Positions 52,683 to 61,211 of a DNA stretch of 64,000 bases are shown here, piece after piece. The notes under the pieces are model-generated. The model did no database searches, was not told the origin of the DNA, and saw only the letters and a program-made list of their open reading frames with translations. The translations under genes and the position numbers were made by a program. The DNA is from an uncultured Lachnospiraceae bacterium. GTDB lineage: Bacteria; Bacillota; Clostridia; Lachnospirales; Lachnospiraceae. Where the stretch lies: positions 1 to 64,000 of the forward strand of contig CAMKQH010000018.1 in assembly GCA_946414885.1 (NCBI GenBank). The letters run 5' to 3'. Numbering within the stretch: position 1 is the stretch's first letter; each line of letters opens with the position of its first letter.

Positions 52683-52720
52683 GCATACTGAGAATGGAAT
52701 TATCGGAAGGGTGGGATTTT

Positions 52721-53635
52721 ATGAAACTTGTATCCTTAGCATGTCCGCATTGTAAAGCGCCTTTAGAGGTGAATCAGGAACTGACAATGGCTACTTGCAA
52801 TTATTGTGGGTACCAATTCATGATCGATAATGAAATCAATTATTCTCGCATGACGGAGGAAGACACGGAGAGGATAGGAAAAGCGGCAGAAAGAGCACGC
52901 ATGGAGAATGAAGAGAACATAGCCGTAAAAACTACCCAGAAGGTATATGCGGTATACGACGGGTTGCTTAAACTACGTGAAAATAATGGGAGATTACTGG
53001 AATTACAAACAAGATTTCAGGAGAATAAAACAAGTTTGTTTTGGACAAAGGTTTTTCACTGGTTGACGGGACCAATCAAAGGAGAAATCCTAGCCATCGT
53101 CGGGATTGGCTTGATCCTGTATCTGACAATCCGAGACATGATAGAGAATTCAAGCGGCATAAAAAGATTGTTTACGGGCTTGGTTATTTCTGCTGCATTG
53201 TATGGTGTCATGAGACTTCTTCGCATTTATTTTAATCATGCAGTTGTTAAGCGGGCAAGTGAGCGGGAACAATTAGAAATCGAAATAAATGAATTGAATA
53301 CGGCAAATCAAGAGATGAAAACTAAAGCTGATTTTGATTTCGTTCCCGTTAAATACAGAAACGAGAATGCATTGAAATATATGTATGAATCGTTAAGGGT
53401 AAGAAGAGCACGTACGCTTGCGGAGGCCATGAATCAATACGACGTTGAACAACAGCGGCTTACCTTTATGAGAATGCAACAACAGCAACAGGAATTCCAC
53501 AGGCAGCAAATGGAAGCACAAACAAGAGCGGCTCAGATACAGCAAGGAGCAGATATCCTTGGAACTGTTGTGACGGCAGGCGCCGTGCTCAAGGTAGGGA
53601 AAGAAATAGTTAAAGTGATGAGGGAACTGAAATAA
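52721..53635 (+). CDS. Zinc-ribbon membrane protein with coiled coil (locus gene 1)
   Basis: 304 residues from the ATG after GGAAGGGTGGG; an upstream ATG at 52694 is weaker. One zinc ribbon (CPHCKAPLEV, CNYCGY, about 8-31) is followed by a charged helix, then two membrane segments (about 114-136 and 148-172), then a long coiled coil ending in a Gln-rich part (QQQQQEFHRQQMEAQTRAAQ) and a short hydrophobic patch. The ribbon and coiled coil would lie in the cytoplasm. Not a known family by eye. It is the first gene under riboswitch copy 1 and is 45 bases from the next gene. Confidence 0.75.
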   Translation: MKLVSLACPHCKAPLEVNQELTMATCNYCGYQFMIDNEINYSRMTEEDTERIGKAAERARMENEENIAVKTTQKVYAVYDGLLKLRENNGRLLELQTRFQENKTSLFWTKVFHWLTGPIKGEILAIVGIGLILYLTIRDMIENSSGIKRLFTGLVISAALYGVMRLLRIYFNHAVVKRASEREQLEIEINELNTANQEMKTKADFDFVPVKYRNENALKYMYESLRVRRARTLAEAMNQYDVEQQRLTFMRMQQQQQEFHRQQMEAQTRAAQIQQGADILGTVVTAGAVLKVGKEIVKVMRELK

Positions 53636-53680
53636 GCAATATTGTGAATCAAATGCCGTACGGGAAAGGGGGCGTGCCTT

Positions 53681-54979
53681 ATGTTGAGAAGAATCATATG
53701 TCCAAAATGTAATAAGGAACTTTATTTAGATGATGCGCAAAGGGTGCATTATTGTGACTACTGCGGCAACATGTTGACTGTTCATAATGCAAACGCTGAA
53801 AAAGGAAAGGATAATGGCAAGGTTGGTTTGGTAATAGCGTGTGCTGTTCTGTTTATGTTTGTCGTGATTGGATTCTCTTCTGGATCTTCTTCAGAAAGAA
53901 AAAAAGACGAGCAGAAGAATGAAACCGTGGAAGCTGCCAAGACGCAACCAGAGAAAGCCATGGCTACTGATGAAGGAGATAAAATCCAGACAACCGAGAA
54001 AAATGATAACACGCTGGAAAAAACGGAATTGAAGGTAGAAGTGCCTCAAAAACCTGAGAGGGATGGGTTTGACGAATTTAATAATATAGTTGAATGGAAG
54101 GGAATTAATATAGAGCTTCCTGGTTATTGGTTATATGAAACCAATGAAAATCAGTTTGCCGGAGTTGCCGAATGGAAATCGGAAAACGAATTACCGGATG
54201 TTTATTTGATTATTGAAATGTTAGGTTCAGCTAAACCAAATAATATAAATAATGCATTAAGTATTGTTGCGGAGAATTTGACAAAGAGCTATGACGAACA
54301 GGGAGTAAAATATACCAAAGAAATATTTGGTTATGAAACCGTAAAGGGATATAGAATCATTTTTGATAATGTCACGTGTGATTTTCAAGATACAACGTAT
54401 AATGTATATGAGGAAGTAATTCCATTCGTTTGTGAAAACGTAGATGGATTTTATGTGGCTCTCTTGAGAGTTAGAAAAGACGCGGCGTATTCATATAACA
54501 ATGACTTTGAAAGAATACTTAACTCAATCAGAAGCATAGAAAATGAAGGGCAGCAAGTAGTAAAAGAAGACAAAGGGAATAATGCAAAAAACGAAAAAAA
54601 GACAGAGAAAAAAACGAATGACAAAGAAGTAAAGAAGACGGAAACAAAAACAACAAATGAAACAGAGAAAAAGACGGAAGAAAAGAAGGCTGCCAGTAGC
54701 GGCGTTAATCCCGAAATGAAGGCATTTCTCGACAGCTATGAAGCCTTTATGGACAAATATGTTGCTTTCACAAAAAAATATGTTGATTCGGCTGGCTCTG
54801 GGGACCTGGAGAGTTACATGGCGATGTATCAGGATTACATGAATCTTTTAGCGCAACTGGAAGATTTCGAGCGGAAAGCGGATCAGTATGATTCCAGTAA
54901 AATGTCTGCAGAGGATTTGGCATATTATTTGGATTCGCTTAACAGAATTCAAAAGAAGATGCTGGAAGCATACTACTAG
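53681..54979 (+). CDS. Zinc-ribbon membrane protein with extracytoplasmic domains (locus gene 2)
   Basis: 432 residues. A short zinc ribbon (CPKCNK, CDYCGN, about 7-30) is followed by one membrane segment (about 48-67). Outside lie an acidic linker, a beta-rich domain (about 125-290; VEWKGINIELPGYW) that resembles PsbP/lipoprotein folds, a low-complexity Lys/Glu/Thr stretch (about 305-350) and a helical C-terminal domain (VNPEMKAFLDSYEAFMDKYV ...) like DUF6591-type domains found in Lachnospiraceae lipoproteins. Cytosolic sensing linked to an outside domain is suggested. AT-rich compared with core genes. Confidence 0.72.
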   Translation: MLRRIICPKCNKELYLDDAQRVHYCDYCGNMLTVHNANAEKGKDNGKVGLVIACAVLFMFVVIGFSSGSSSERKKDEQKNETVEAAKTQPEKAMATDEGDKIQTTEKNDNTLEKTELKVEVPQKPERDGFDEFNNIVEWKGINIELPGYWLYETNENQFAGVAEWKSENELPDVYLIIEMLGSAKPNNINNALSIVAENLTKSYDEQGVKYTKEIFGYETVKGYRIIFDNVTCDFQDTTYNVYEEVIPFVCENVDGFYVALLRVRKDAAYSYNNDFERILNSIRSIENEGQQVVKEDKGNNAKNEKKTEKKTNDKEVKKTETKTTNETEKKTEEKKAASSGVNPEMKAFLDSYEAFMDKYVAFTKKYVDSAGSGDLESYMAMYQDYMNLLAQLEDFERKADQYDSSKMSAEDLAYYLDSLNRIQKKMLEAYY

Positions 54980-55021
54980 AAGCACTGTTGTAGTATAGGT
55001 TGGTACAAAGGAGGGGATAAA

Positions 55022-55789
55022 ATGAAAGTGAGATTATTGTGTGGGTTATCGATCATTATGCTTGCTTTTTCTTCATGTGGTGAAATTAAAGAGGATAAAG
55101 AAGATGATAATGCAAAGAAGTATGAAGCGGAATATGAATCGGTTGCGAAAGAAAAAGAAGACATTGCTGACAAATTAAGCGATACGGAAAAGAAGTATGT
55201 AAAATTAAAGATGAATTATGATAATCTTGAAAAGGATTATCAAGATAAGGAAACAGATTATCAGGACTTAAAGAACAGTTATGAGAAGCTTCGTACGGAT
55301 TATGCAGAATACAAAGAAAAAATGCAGGAATTTGAAAAACTGAATGCGGATGAGATAGAAGCAAGAAAGATAGCTGCGGCAAAGGTGCTTGCGGAGGAAG
55401 AAGAAAGGATTCGCAAAGAAAAAGAAGCGGAAGCCAAAAAGAAAGAAGAGGAAGAGAAAAAGGGATATAACACAGGGATTACTTATAAGCAATTAGCCAG
55501 AACGCCAGATGATTTTATTGGTAAAAAGATAAAATTCTCTGGTAAGGTTGCCCAAGTTATGGATGGTGATGATGAAACACAAATTCGACTGGCCGTAAAT
55601 GAAAGTTACGATACTGTTTTGTATTGCGGATATGATCCAAAGATCTTAGATTTTAGGATACTTCAGGACGATCAAATAACCGTCTATGGGGAATTTAGAG
55701 GGCTGTATTCCTATCAATCAACGGGAGCGGGTGTCATCACCATACCCTGTGCCTGGGTTGAGAAAATAGAATTGAAATCATCCAAGTAA
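55022..55789 (+). CDS. Lipoprotein with coiled coil and OB-like domain (locus gene 3)
   Basis: 255 residues. The signal peptide ends in the lipobox FSSC (Cys19), so it is anchored on the outer face of the membrane. Residues about 30-145 form a long charged coiled coil, then an OB-fold-like domain (about 150-250) of the tRNA_anti-like type (KIKFSGKVAQVMDGDDETQI, ITVYGEFRGLYSYQ). Such domains bind oligosaccharides or nucleic acids. It ends the first transcript; the next promoter and riboswitch follow 40 bases later. Confidence 0.78.
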   Translation: MKVRLLCGLSIIMLAFSSCGEIKEDKEDDNAKKYEAEYESVAKEKEDIADKLSDTEKKYVKLKMNYDNLEKDYQDKETDYQDLKNSYEKLRTDYAEYKEKMQEFEKLNADEIEARKIAAAKVLAEEEERIRKEKEAEAKKKEEEEKKGYNTGITYKQLARTPDDFIGKKIKFSGKVAQVMDGDDETQIRLAVNESYDTVLYCGYDPKILDFRILQDDQITVYGEFRGLYSYQSTGAGVITIPCAWVEKIELKSSK

Positions 55790-55828
55790 TATGCAATAAA
55801 ATTTGTAACGTTCAACATAATATTTTCC

Positions 55829-55857
55829 TTGACAAAGTTCGGTTTTCTGAATACAAT
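55829..55857 (+). promoter_or_regulatory. Promoter of the second riboswitch unit
   Basis: TTGACA (55829-55834), 17-base spacer, TACAAT (55852-55857). Transcription would begin near 55864, just ahead of the aptamer. Confidence 0.85.
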
Positions 55858-55875
55858 AAAAGCAACAGAATAAAT

Positions 55876-56006
55876 TACGAATCGGCAAAGCAGTCGAAAG
55901 GCTGTGACGCAAAACTAGAGGACCTGTCAAATGGTAGCCAGTTGCATTGTATTTAGAGCTTAAAGCATCGGAAATTACCGTACAGGGACATTTCAGATGC
56001 TTTTTT
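55876..56006 (+). promoter_or_regulatory. Cyclic di-GMP-I riboswitch with terminator (copy 2)
   Basis: Same parts as copy 1: GGCAAAG (55884), CAGTC-GAAA-GGCTG (55891-55904, identical), GACGCAAAAC (55906-55915), AGAGGACCTGTC, ATGGTAGCCAGTTGC (55931-55945, identical). The terminator pairs AAGCATC and AAAT with ATTT and GATGCTT, then six T (to 56006). Start codon of the small HTH gene is at 56022. Strong promoter directly upstream. Confidence 0.92.
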
Positions 56007-56021
56007 GTTGGAGGAAAACAT

Positions 56022-56270
56022 ATGGATGGATTCATGACGGTGAAAGAGACCGCAGTGAGATGGGGATTGACGGAACGCAGGGTACAAAAGATGTGCTCGG
56101 ATGGACAAATAGAGGGAATTCAAAAATTTGGAAATGCTTGGGTAATACCTAAAAATGCTAAAAGACCAGTTGACGGAAGAATGACGTCTGGAGAGTATAA
56201 AAATTGGCGAGAAAAACATACCCAAAAGATTTCGCGGGAATGTGTCTGTGGGAAGGGCGTGAAAAAATGA
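56022..56270 (+). CDS. Small HTH protein (excisionase/MerR-like), locus gene 4
   Basis: 82 residues from the ATG after TGGAGG. MTVKETAVRWGLTERRVQKMCSDGQIEGIQKFGNAWVIP is the pattern of the small winged HTH shared by helix-turn-helix domain proteins, MerR relatives and excisionases (about residues 5-43). The remainder is basic. It is the first gene after riboswitch copy 2 and its stop overlaps the start of the next gene (ATGA). It may regulate the unit or bind DNA or RNA; no integrase is nearby, so an excisionase role is unlikely. Confidence 0.82.
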   Translation: MDGFMTVKETAVRWGLTERRVQKMCSDGQIEGIQKFGNAWVIPKNAKRPVDGRMTSGEYKNWREKHTQKISRECVCGKGVKK

Positions 56271-58387
56271 AAAAACAATTGACGAGAGAAGCTATTGTCA
56301 TTTTATGTATGTCGATTGCTTTATTATACATGGGATGTGGAACTAAAAAAAATTCAAATGATAGCACTTATAAATCAACAGAATCAGTAATCGATAATGA
56401 GGAAAAGATTACTAATGAAAGTAGTATGGAATTGAATTTGGTTGACGAAAATAAAGCAGCAGATGAAGAAGCTCGTCTAAAGGCAGAGGAAGAAAAGAAG
56501 GCAGCGGAGGAAGAAGCTCGCTTAAAGGCAGAGGAAGAAAAGAAGGCAGCGGAGGAAGAAGCTCGCTTAAAGGCAGAGGAAGAAAAGAAGGCAGCGGAGG
56601 AAGAAGCTCGTCTAAAGGCAGAGGAAGAAAAGAAGGCAGCGGAGGAAGAAGCTCGCTTAAAAGCTGAAGAAGTAAAAAAAACAGAGGAGGAGCGAATTCG
56701 CAACGAACAGATGAATTCCTTTTCGATGCTGTATTATTTGGCAATCACAGCCGAGGAGATAAGAACATCTAGAGAAAACCGACTTATTCTTGAGGATATA
56801 TATACATCGCTCCTAAATGATATTAATCCAGGGGCTATTGATGAGATTACGCAAGATCATCTGAAAAACTTGCGTGATTTAATAAAACAATACATAAATA
56901 TTTCAACTAAGCGAGAAAGATTACAGTTTATTTATAATCAAAACAAAGCAACGGCAATAAGAAGCGCTGTTCCAAATCCACTAGCAATTCTTTCGGTAAC
57001 CAATTCATTTGATTGGAAAAAATTAGCCGTGTCTGTGGCATATACGGCGGTGGATTCTTATAATAACTACAAAAAATCAAGTGAGGGAGCTGAAAATGCA
57101 TTTATAATGAGCGGTTGGGAACTAGATGACGAAGAAGAGGAAACGATAAGAAAAAATAGAGACAGGGTTTTTGATTACATGGTAGATATTGTTCAGAAAT
57201 ATAATCTGGACGGATTGTTGACTCTGAATGAAAAAGCAATCGAGGATTTTGCAAAGATTTGCGATATAGAATCTATCCCTGAGCGGATTAAAAGACTAGA
57301 GGCTGAAGAAAGAACATATAAACTATTGGGTAACTATTGGCTAGAATTAGCAAATTGTTATTTTGAAACTGACAAGTATCGCCAATGCCTGGATTGCGTA
57401 GAAAAATATAATGAATTGTCAACGGGGATTTATAGGAAAGATTTTAATTATGTAAAAATCCTGCCCAAGGCAATTGCTTCTGCAGAAGCAATATATAGCG
57501 GAAATAAGTATATTACGGTTATGAAAGGATATGCAGATGACATAATTAAGAATACATCTACAACTGACTGGGCTGTTCGATATTATGCGGCACAAACATA
57601 CTTGAGTTTGTATTCAAAAACAAAAAGCAAGGAATACTTGGAAACTGCATATGGCATTATATTTGATAATGTAACTGTACTGCTCTCGGAACAACGAAAA
57701 CTAAATAGCATCTTCCTAAATGATGTAGTAGAAGTCACAATTTCTGAACCTGATTATAGATATCTGTCGGATAAAGAAAAAAAGGAAAAGATGGATGAAT
57801 ATAAGACTGAAAAGAAACTTGCACAAGAATATAACAAGAATCAAAAGGAAATACGGGAAACCGAGTTGCCCCAATTATATGAGCCGCTCATATTAAACTG
57901 TGAGTTGCTATTTGCGCTTGCAGATGAAATGGAGTTAAGCGCTGAAGAAAAGAATAATATTGAAGCAATCTTGCAAACGAATTCAAATGGAATATTTATT
58001 TCACGTCCGATTAATGATGCGTACTCCTTTTCGAAAAAGAATAAATTTTTTTACAACGCTGAAATATCGAAGGATGAAATAAGAATTCCAGCAAATTTAT
58101 TAACATCAGAATCCCGTATAAGCATAATGATTTCAGAGGGTGGATCCTGGATAGTATTTGATGATGCAAGTGTATCGAAAGTTGAGCGCAAGGGAAGCAC
58201 TATTGATGCATTTACTGCTGTGGTTACTAGTTCTAAGTGGAAGAATTATAAATGGACAGCAAATTCCAAGATCACCATTAGGATTACATATACAGATGCT
58301 TGTGATAAATCAATTGATCTGGATTATGAAGTTATGACATTTCAATCTCATTGGCTTGGTGACATAGTAGGGTTTGGAAGAAGATGA
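56267..58387 (+). CDS. Lipoprotein with tandem charged repeat (locus gene 5)
   Basis: 706 residues. The signal peptide ends at LYMGC (Cys24). Residues about 65-142 consist of a TolA-like 15-residue repeat (EEARLKAEEEKKAAE) that forms a single long helix, encoded by 45-bp DNA repeats. Then a large, mainly helical domain (about 145-560), with tetratricopeptide-like phrases (LANCYFETDKYRQCLDCVEKY, YYAAQTYLSLY). The end is beta-rich (about 590-706). A rigid helix would hold the globular part away from the membrane, across the wall. No known family. Start overlaps the HTH gene, stop overlaps the next gene. Confidence 0.75.
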   Translation: MKKQLTREAIVILCMSIALLYMGCGTKKNSNDSTYKSTESVIDNEEKITNESSMELNLVDENKAADEEARLKAEEEKKAAEEEARLKAEEEKKAAEEEARLKAEEEKKAAEEEARLKAEEEKKAAEEEARLKAEEVKKTEEERIRNEQMNSFSMLYYLAITAEEIRTSRENRLILEDIYTSLLNDINPGAIDEITQDHLKNLRDLIKQYINISTKRERLQFIYNQNKATAIRSAVPNPLAILSVTNSFDWKKLAVSVAYTAVDSYNNYKKSSEGAENAFIMSGWELDDEEEETIRKNRDRVFDYMVDIVQKYNLDGLLTLNEKAIEDFAKICDIESIPERIKRLEAEERTYKLLGNYWLELANCYFETDKYRQCLDCVEKYNELSTGIYRKDFNYVKILPKAIASAEAIYSGNKYITVMKGYADDIIKNTSTTDWAVRYYAAQTYLSLYSKTKSKEYLETAYGIIFDNVTVLLSEQRKLNSIFLNDVVEVTISEPDYRYLSDKEKKEKMDEYKTEKKLAQEYNKNQKEIRETELPQLYEPLILNCELLFALADEMELSAEEKNNIEAILQTNSNGIFISRPINDAYSFSKKNKFFYNAEISKDEIRIPANLLTSESRISIMISEGGSWIVFDDASVSKVERKGSTIDAFTAVVTSSKWKNYKWTANSKITIRITYTDACDKSIDLDYEVMTFQSHWLGDIVGFGRR
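56465..56689 (+). repeat. 45-bp coding tandem repeat, about five copies
   Basis: Unit GAAGAAGCTCGTCTAAAGG... restarts at 56465, 56510, 56555, 56600 and 56645. The first four are nearly identical in DNA, differing at synonymous sites (CGTCTA / CGCTTA); the fifth diverges after its first third. Near identity at DNA level suggests recent copy-number change by slippage or recombination. Confidence 0.95.
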
Positions 58388-59268
58388 TGAAAATAAGAAA
58401 AAGATATGTTGTTTCCTTGATTTTGCTCATGTTTTTGTTATGCCTATCCGCATGCGAAAAGAAAGCGAACGGCAAATTTACATTCGTAAAAAGTAATGAT
58501 TCGTACTTTTGCATCCAGTTTATCGATGTTGGACAAGGTGATTCGGCATTGATTGAATGTGACGGGCAATACATGCTGATTGATGGTGGTGATGCATCAG
58601 CTGGAGATAAGGTGTATAGCGTACTTGAGGAGAAAGGCATACAGCGGTTAAATATACTCACATTGTCACACTTGCACGCGGACCATATCGGCGGATTGGA
58701 AAAGGTATTAAAATATGCTTCTAAGATTGACCTGACTATTAGCAACGCAGATCACGCTGATACAGAAACATTTAGAAAGGTAGAACATCAATTGGGCATA
58801 AATGGAACAAGCATTACTGTCCCAAATGTTGGGGATGTTTATAATTTGGGCAGTGCGAAGGTGGAAGTTGTAGATGTTTCAGCGCAGGAGGAGAATGATT
58901 CTCTTGTATTATTGATTTCTTATGGAAAGACAAAGTTTTTATTTACGGGAGATATTGAAGAAAATATGCAAAAAAGAATCGTCGACAAATATTCTAATGA
59001 TTCTGACGAGCCTTTCAAAATTGATCTTATGAAAATGCCACATCATGGTGCAAAGACGAATACACTATATACATTTGTTAGAACATTTATGCCAGATTAT
59101 ATAGTGATATCTGTGGGAAAAAACAATCCTTATGGACTCCCGAATAAAGAAACTATTGATCTTTTGAAAAGCAAAACTTACAGCCCGAAGGTAAACCGCA
59201 CTGATATGGATGGGGATATTATTGTGAAATCAGACGGGAAAAAGCTGACTATCGAGACGTCAAAGTGA
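58384..59268 (+). CDS. Lipoprotein with ComEC-like MBL hydrolase domain (locus gene 6)
   Basis: 294 residues. Signal peptide with lipobox LSAC (Cys24). The rest is a metallo-beta-lactamase domain of the ComEC C-terminal type: DVGQGDSALIECDG, LIDGGD, the metal motif SHLHADHIGG (about 95-104), FTGDIEE (about 181) and MPHHGAKTN (about 217). ComEC domains of this kind degrade the non-transforming DNA strand or act as phosphodiesterases. Here the domain is free-standing and outside the membrane, so extracellular DNA, lipid or teichoic-acid phosphodiesters are candidate substrates. Start overlaps the upstream gene. A 127-base gap with a small hairpin (59320-59346) follows. Confidence 0.85.
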   Translation: MMKIRKRYVVSLILLMFLLCLSACEKKANGKFTFVKSNDSYFCIQFIDVGQGDSALIECDGQYMLIDGGDASAGDKVYSVLEEKGIQRLNILTLSHLHADHIGGLEKVLKYASKIDLTISNADHADTETFRKVEHQLGINGTSITVPNVGDVYNLGSAKVEVVDVSAQEENDSLVLLISYGKTKFLFTGDIEENMQKRIVDKYSNDSDEPFKIDLMKMPHHGAKTNTLYTFVRTFMPDYIVISVGKNNPYGLPNKETIDLLKSKTYSPKVNRTDMDGDIIVKSDGKKLTIETSK

Positions 59269-59401
59269 TGAAAAGTAATAGAGAACGATGATGTTGTTCA
59301 GTTAAGAACTGTTAGTTGTGTTACCATCTGGAGAAGATGGAGTAACGATATGAAAGTACATAAACACGAGAAATGACAAAGGTGTTGAGGGGGGAATGTA
59401 C

Positions 59402-60067
59402 ATGGCTGTACTAGAGGGCGTAGGGAAAGTGCTAGGTAAGGCCACGCAAGCGGTTGGTGACGCCGTTCAAAATGCTGGTGACAGTTTGAAGAAGGGGTGG
59501 CAGGAGAGCCAGGAAAAGAAGGAAGAAGCGCAGAAAAAGGAAGCCGAAATGAAGGCAGCTAAAGCTAACAAATGTCCGAAATGTGGGAATGACATCAGCG
59601 GAATATCAGCAGTATGTCCGCTCTGTGGCTATGAAATTAAGATTGCAAAGCCTTCTACTGCTGTCAGTGAACTCCTAAAGGAGATTGACAAGCTTGAAAA
59701 GAAAAGAAATGTTGTGGGAGATGCAATAGCTGTAAAATTTACCAAGAGTGACAGTAAACCTACGGATGACAAGATTGCAAGCCTGATTCGAAATTTTGTC
59801 GTTCCTAACACAAAACAAGACATTTTCGAATTTATGATTCAGGCCTCTATGAATGTAGACGCAAAAGTGATGGCTGGGAAAAAACAGGCAGAAGATGTTG
59901 CTGAAGTTATTATCAAGGCTTGGGAGAGCAAATTTCAACAGACTTATCAAAAAGCAAAGGTTTCATTTGGAGAAGACATGGACTTTAAAAAGATTCAGTC
60001 CATATACGATGCGAAAATGAAAGAAATTGAAGAAGCGAAGAAATTTTCATTGTTCAGGAGGAAATGA
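59402..60067 (+). CDS. Soluble zinc-ribbon protein (locus gene 7)
   Basis: 221 residues from the second of two close ATGs, which is better spaced from GAGGGGGG. A helical, charged start (about 1-55), one zinc ribbon (CPKCGN, CPLCGY, about 58-80), then a helical domain (about 85-215). This domain is homologous to that of the zinc-ribbon protein at 61212: VPNTKQDIFEFMIQASMNVD here matches IPNTREDIIEFAMMANANID there, and WESKFQQTYQKAKVSFGED matches WLDKLNQAYQKAKLTLGND. No membrane segment. Its stop overlaps the next frame, so it is coupled to the SPFH gene. Confidence 0.78.
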   Translation: MAVLEGVGKVLGKATQAVGDAVQNAGDSLKKGWQESQEKKEEAQKKEAEMKAAKANKCPKCGNDISGISAVCPLCGYEIKIAKPSTAVSELLKEIDKLEKKRNVVGDAIAVKFTKSDSKPTDDKIASLIRNFVVPNTKQDIFEFMIQASMNVDAKVMAGKKQAEDVAEVIIKAWESKFQQTYQKAKVSFGEDMDFKKIQSIYDAKMKEIEEAKKFSLFRRK

Positions 60068-60069
60068 TT

Positions 60070-61173
60070 ATGGGATTGTTTAACAAGAATGATGGCGGAA
60101 TTATGGATGTTATTCGTTGTGATGAGCCGGAGTATTTGATTTGGAAGTGGCATCCGCAAGGTTCTGGCTCTTCCAGCAAAAAAGCTAATTCCATAAGATG
60201 GGGATCTTCTCTTAGGGTAAAAGAAGGATCTGTTGCGGCATTTGTATATTCCAATGAAGGCGGCGATATAGATTATATTGAAGGACCATGTGACAAAGTG
60301 ATTGAAACGGCCAATTTTCCTGTTTTGGCGAATTTGGTTGGAACATTATACAATGGTGCAAGTCCTTTTCAAGCGGAGATATATTTTATCAACCTTGCGG
60401 GATTGATACAGATAGATTTTGGAGTGGGCGATTTTAAGTTGTCTCAAAGCAAGTATAAGAATTTCGAGGTGGGAGCTAAGGTTCGAGGAACGATTAATTT
60501 CAGAATCACGGATTACAGGGAGTTTGTTAGAATACATCGCTTGGACTCTTTTGACATGGCGATGTTTAGAAAACAGACCAAGAGTGCCATTGAGAGATAT
60601 GTTAAGAGTACTGTTGCAAAAATCCCGGACGAATATGACATCCCAATTACGCAGATGGATAGACAGATTTCGGAAGTTAGTGACATTCTTAAGGACAAGC
60701 TTCAGACGCCTATGCATGATGAATACGGCGTAACGATCACTAGTGTTGACTTAAGTGCGATTGATCTGGACAGGGATGATCCTAATTTCAAGAAACTTGA
60801 AAAAATGACTCAGGGAGGTGCAACTCGTCTGATCCACACCTTAGCAAATGCGGGTGAAACACTAGGCAGTCATATGGCAGAAGCTAAGAAGAAAAAAGAA
60901 ACTAAGGATGAAGGAGAAGGCATTGGCCAAAAGGCGGCAGGAGTCATGGAGAACATGTTTGGAAAGAAAAACAAAGTGGCTCCTCCACCTCTTCCTGATT
61001 CTGGTTACATGATTTCCGTCGATGGAAAACAGAAGGGTCCATACGACCTAAGCTCTCTCTTGAAGCTGAAAGAAAAAGGGAAGATAAATGCAGAAACGCT
61101 TATCTGGAAGGATGGCATGGAAAAATGGATTAAATCCAGCGAAGTCGATGAGGTGAAGCATATTTTTAAATAA
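60070..61173 (+). CDS. SPFH-domain protein with C-terminal GYF_2 domain, YdjI-like (locus gene 8)
   Basis: 367 residues from the ATG after GGAGG. The first 280 residues match the SPFH group of Bacillus YdjI and virion core-like proteins (DVIRCDEPEYLIWKWHP, VAAFVYSNEGGDIDYIEGPC, FKLSQSKYKNFEVGAKVRGT). A charged linker leads to a GYF_2 domain (about 312-367; YMISVDGKQKGPYDLSSL, ETLIWKDGMEKW) that likely binds protein. SPFH proteins scaffold membrane microdomains; YdjI helps dock PspA at stressed membrane. Zinc-ribbon partners lie on both sides. Confidence 0.87.
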   Translation: MGLFNKNDGGIMDVIRCDEPEYLIWKWHPQGSGSSSKKANSIRWGSSLRVKEGSVAAFVYSNEGGDIDYIEGPCDKVIETANFPVLANLVGTLYNGASPFQAEIYFINLAGLIQIDFGVGDFKLSQSKYKNFEVGAKVRGTINFRITDYREFVRIHRLDSFDMAMFRKQTKSAIERYVKSTVAKIPDEYDIPITQMDRQISEVSDILKDKLQTPMHDEYGVTITSVDLSAIDLDRDDPNFKKLEKMTQGGATRLIHTLANAGETLGSHMAEAKKKKETKDEGEGIGQKAAGVMENMFGKKNKVAPPPLPDSGYMISVDGKQKGPYDLSSLLKLKEKGKINAETLIWKDGMEKWIKSSEVDEVKHIFK

Positions 61174-61211
61174 TCAAATCTTGGCTATGAATCGTGATGA
61201 GAGGGGGTAAT

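Noticed and set aside
56465..56689. CRISPR array
   Set aside because: The repeats are directly adjacent with no unique spacers and encode an in-frame helical repeat. The 52-bp repeats at 7-110 likewise lack spacers, and no cas genes are present.
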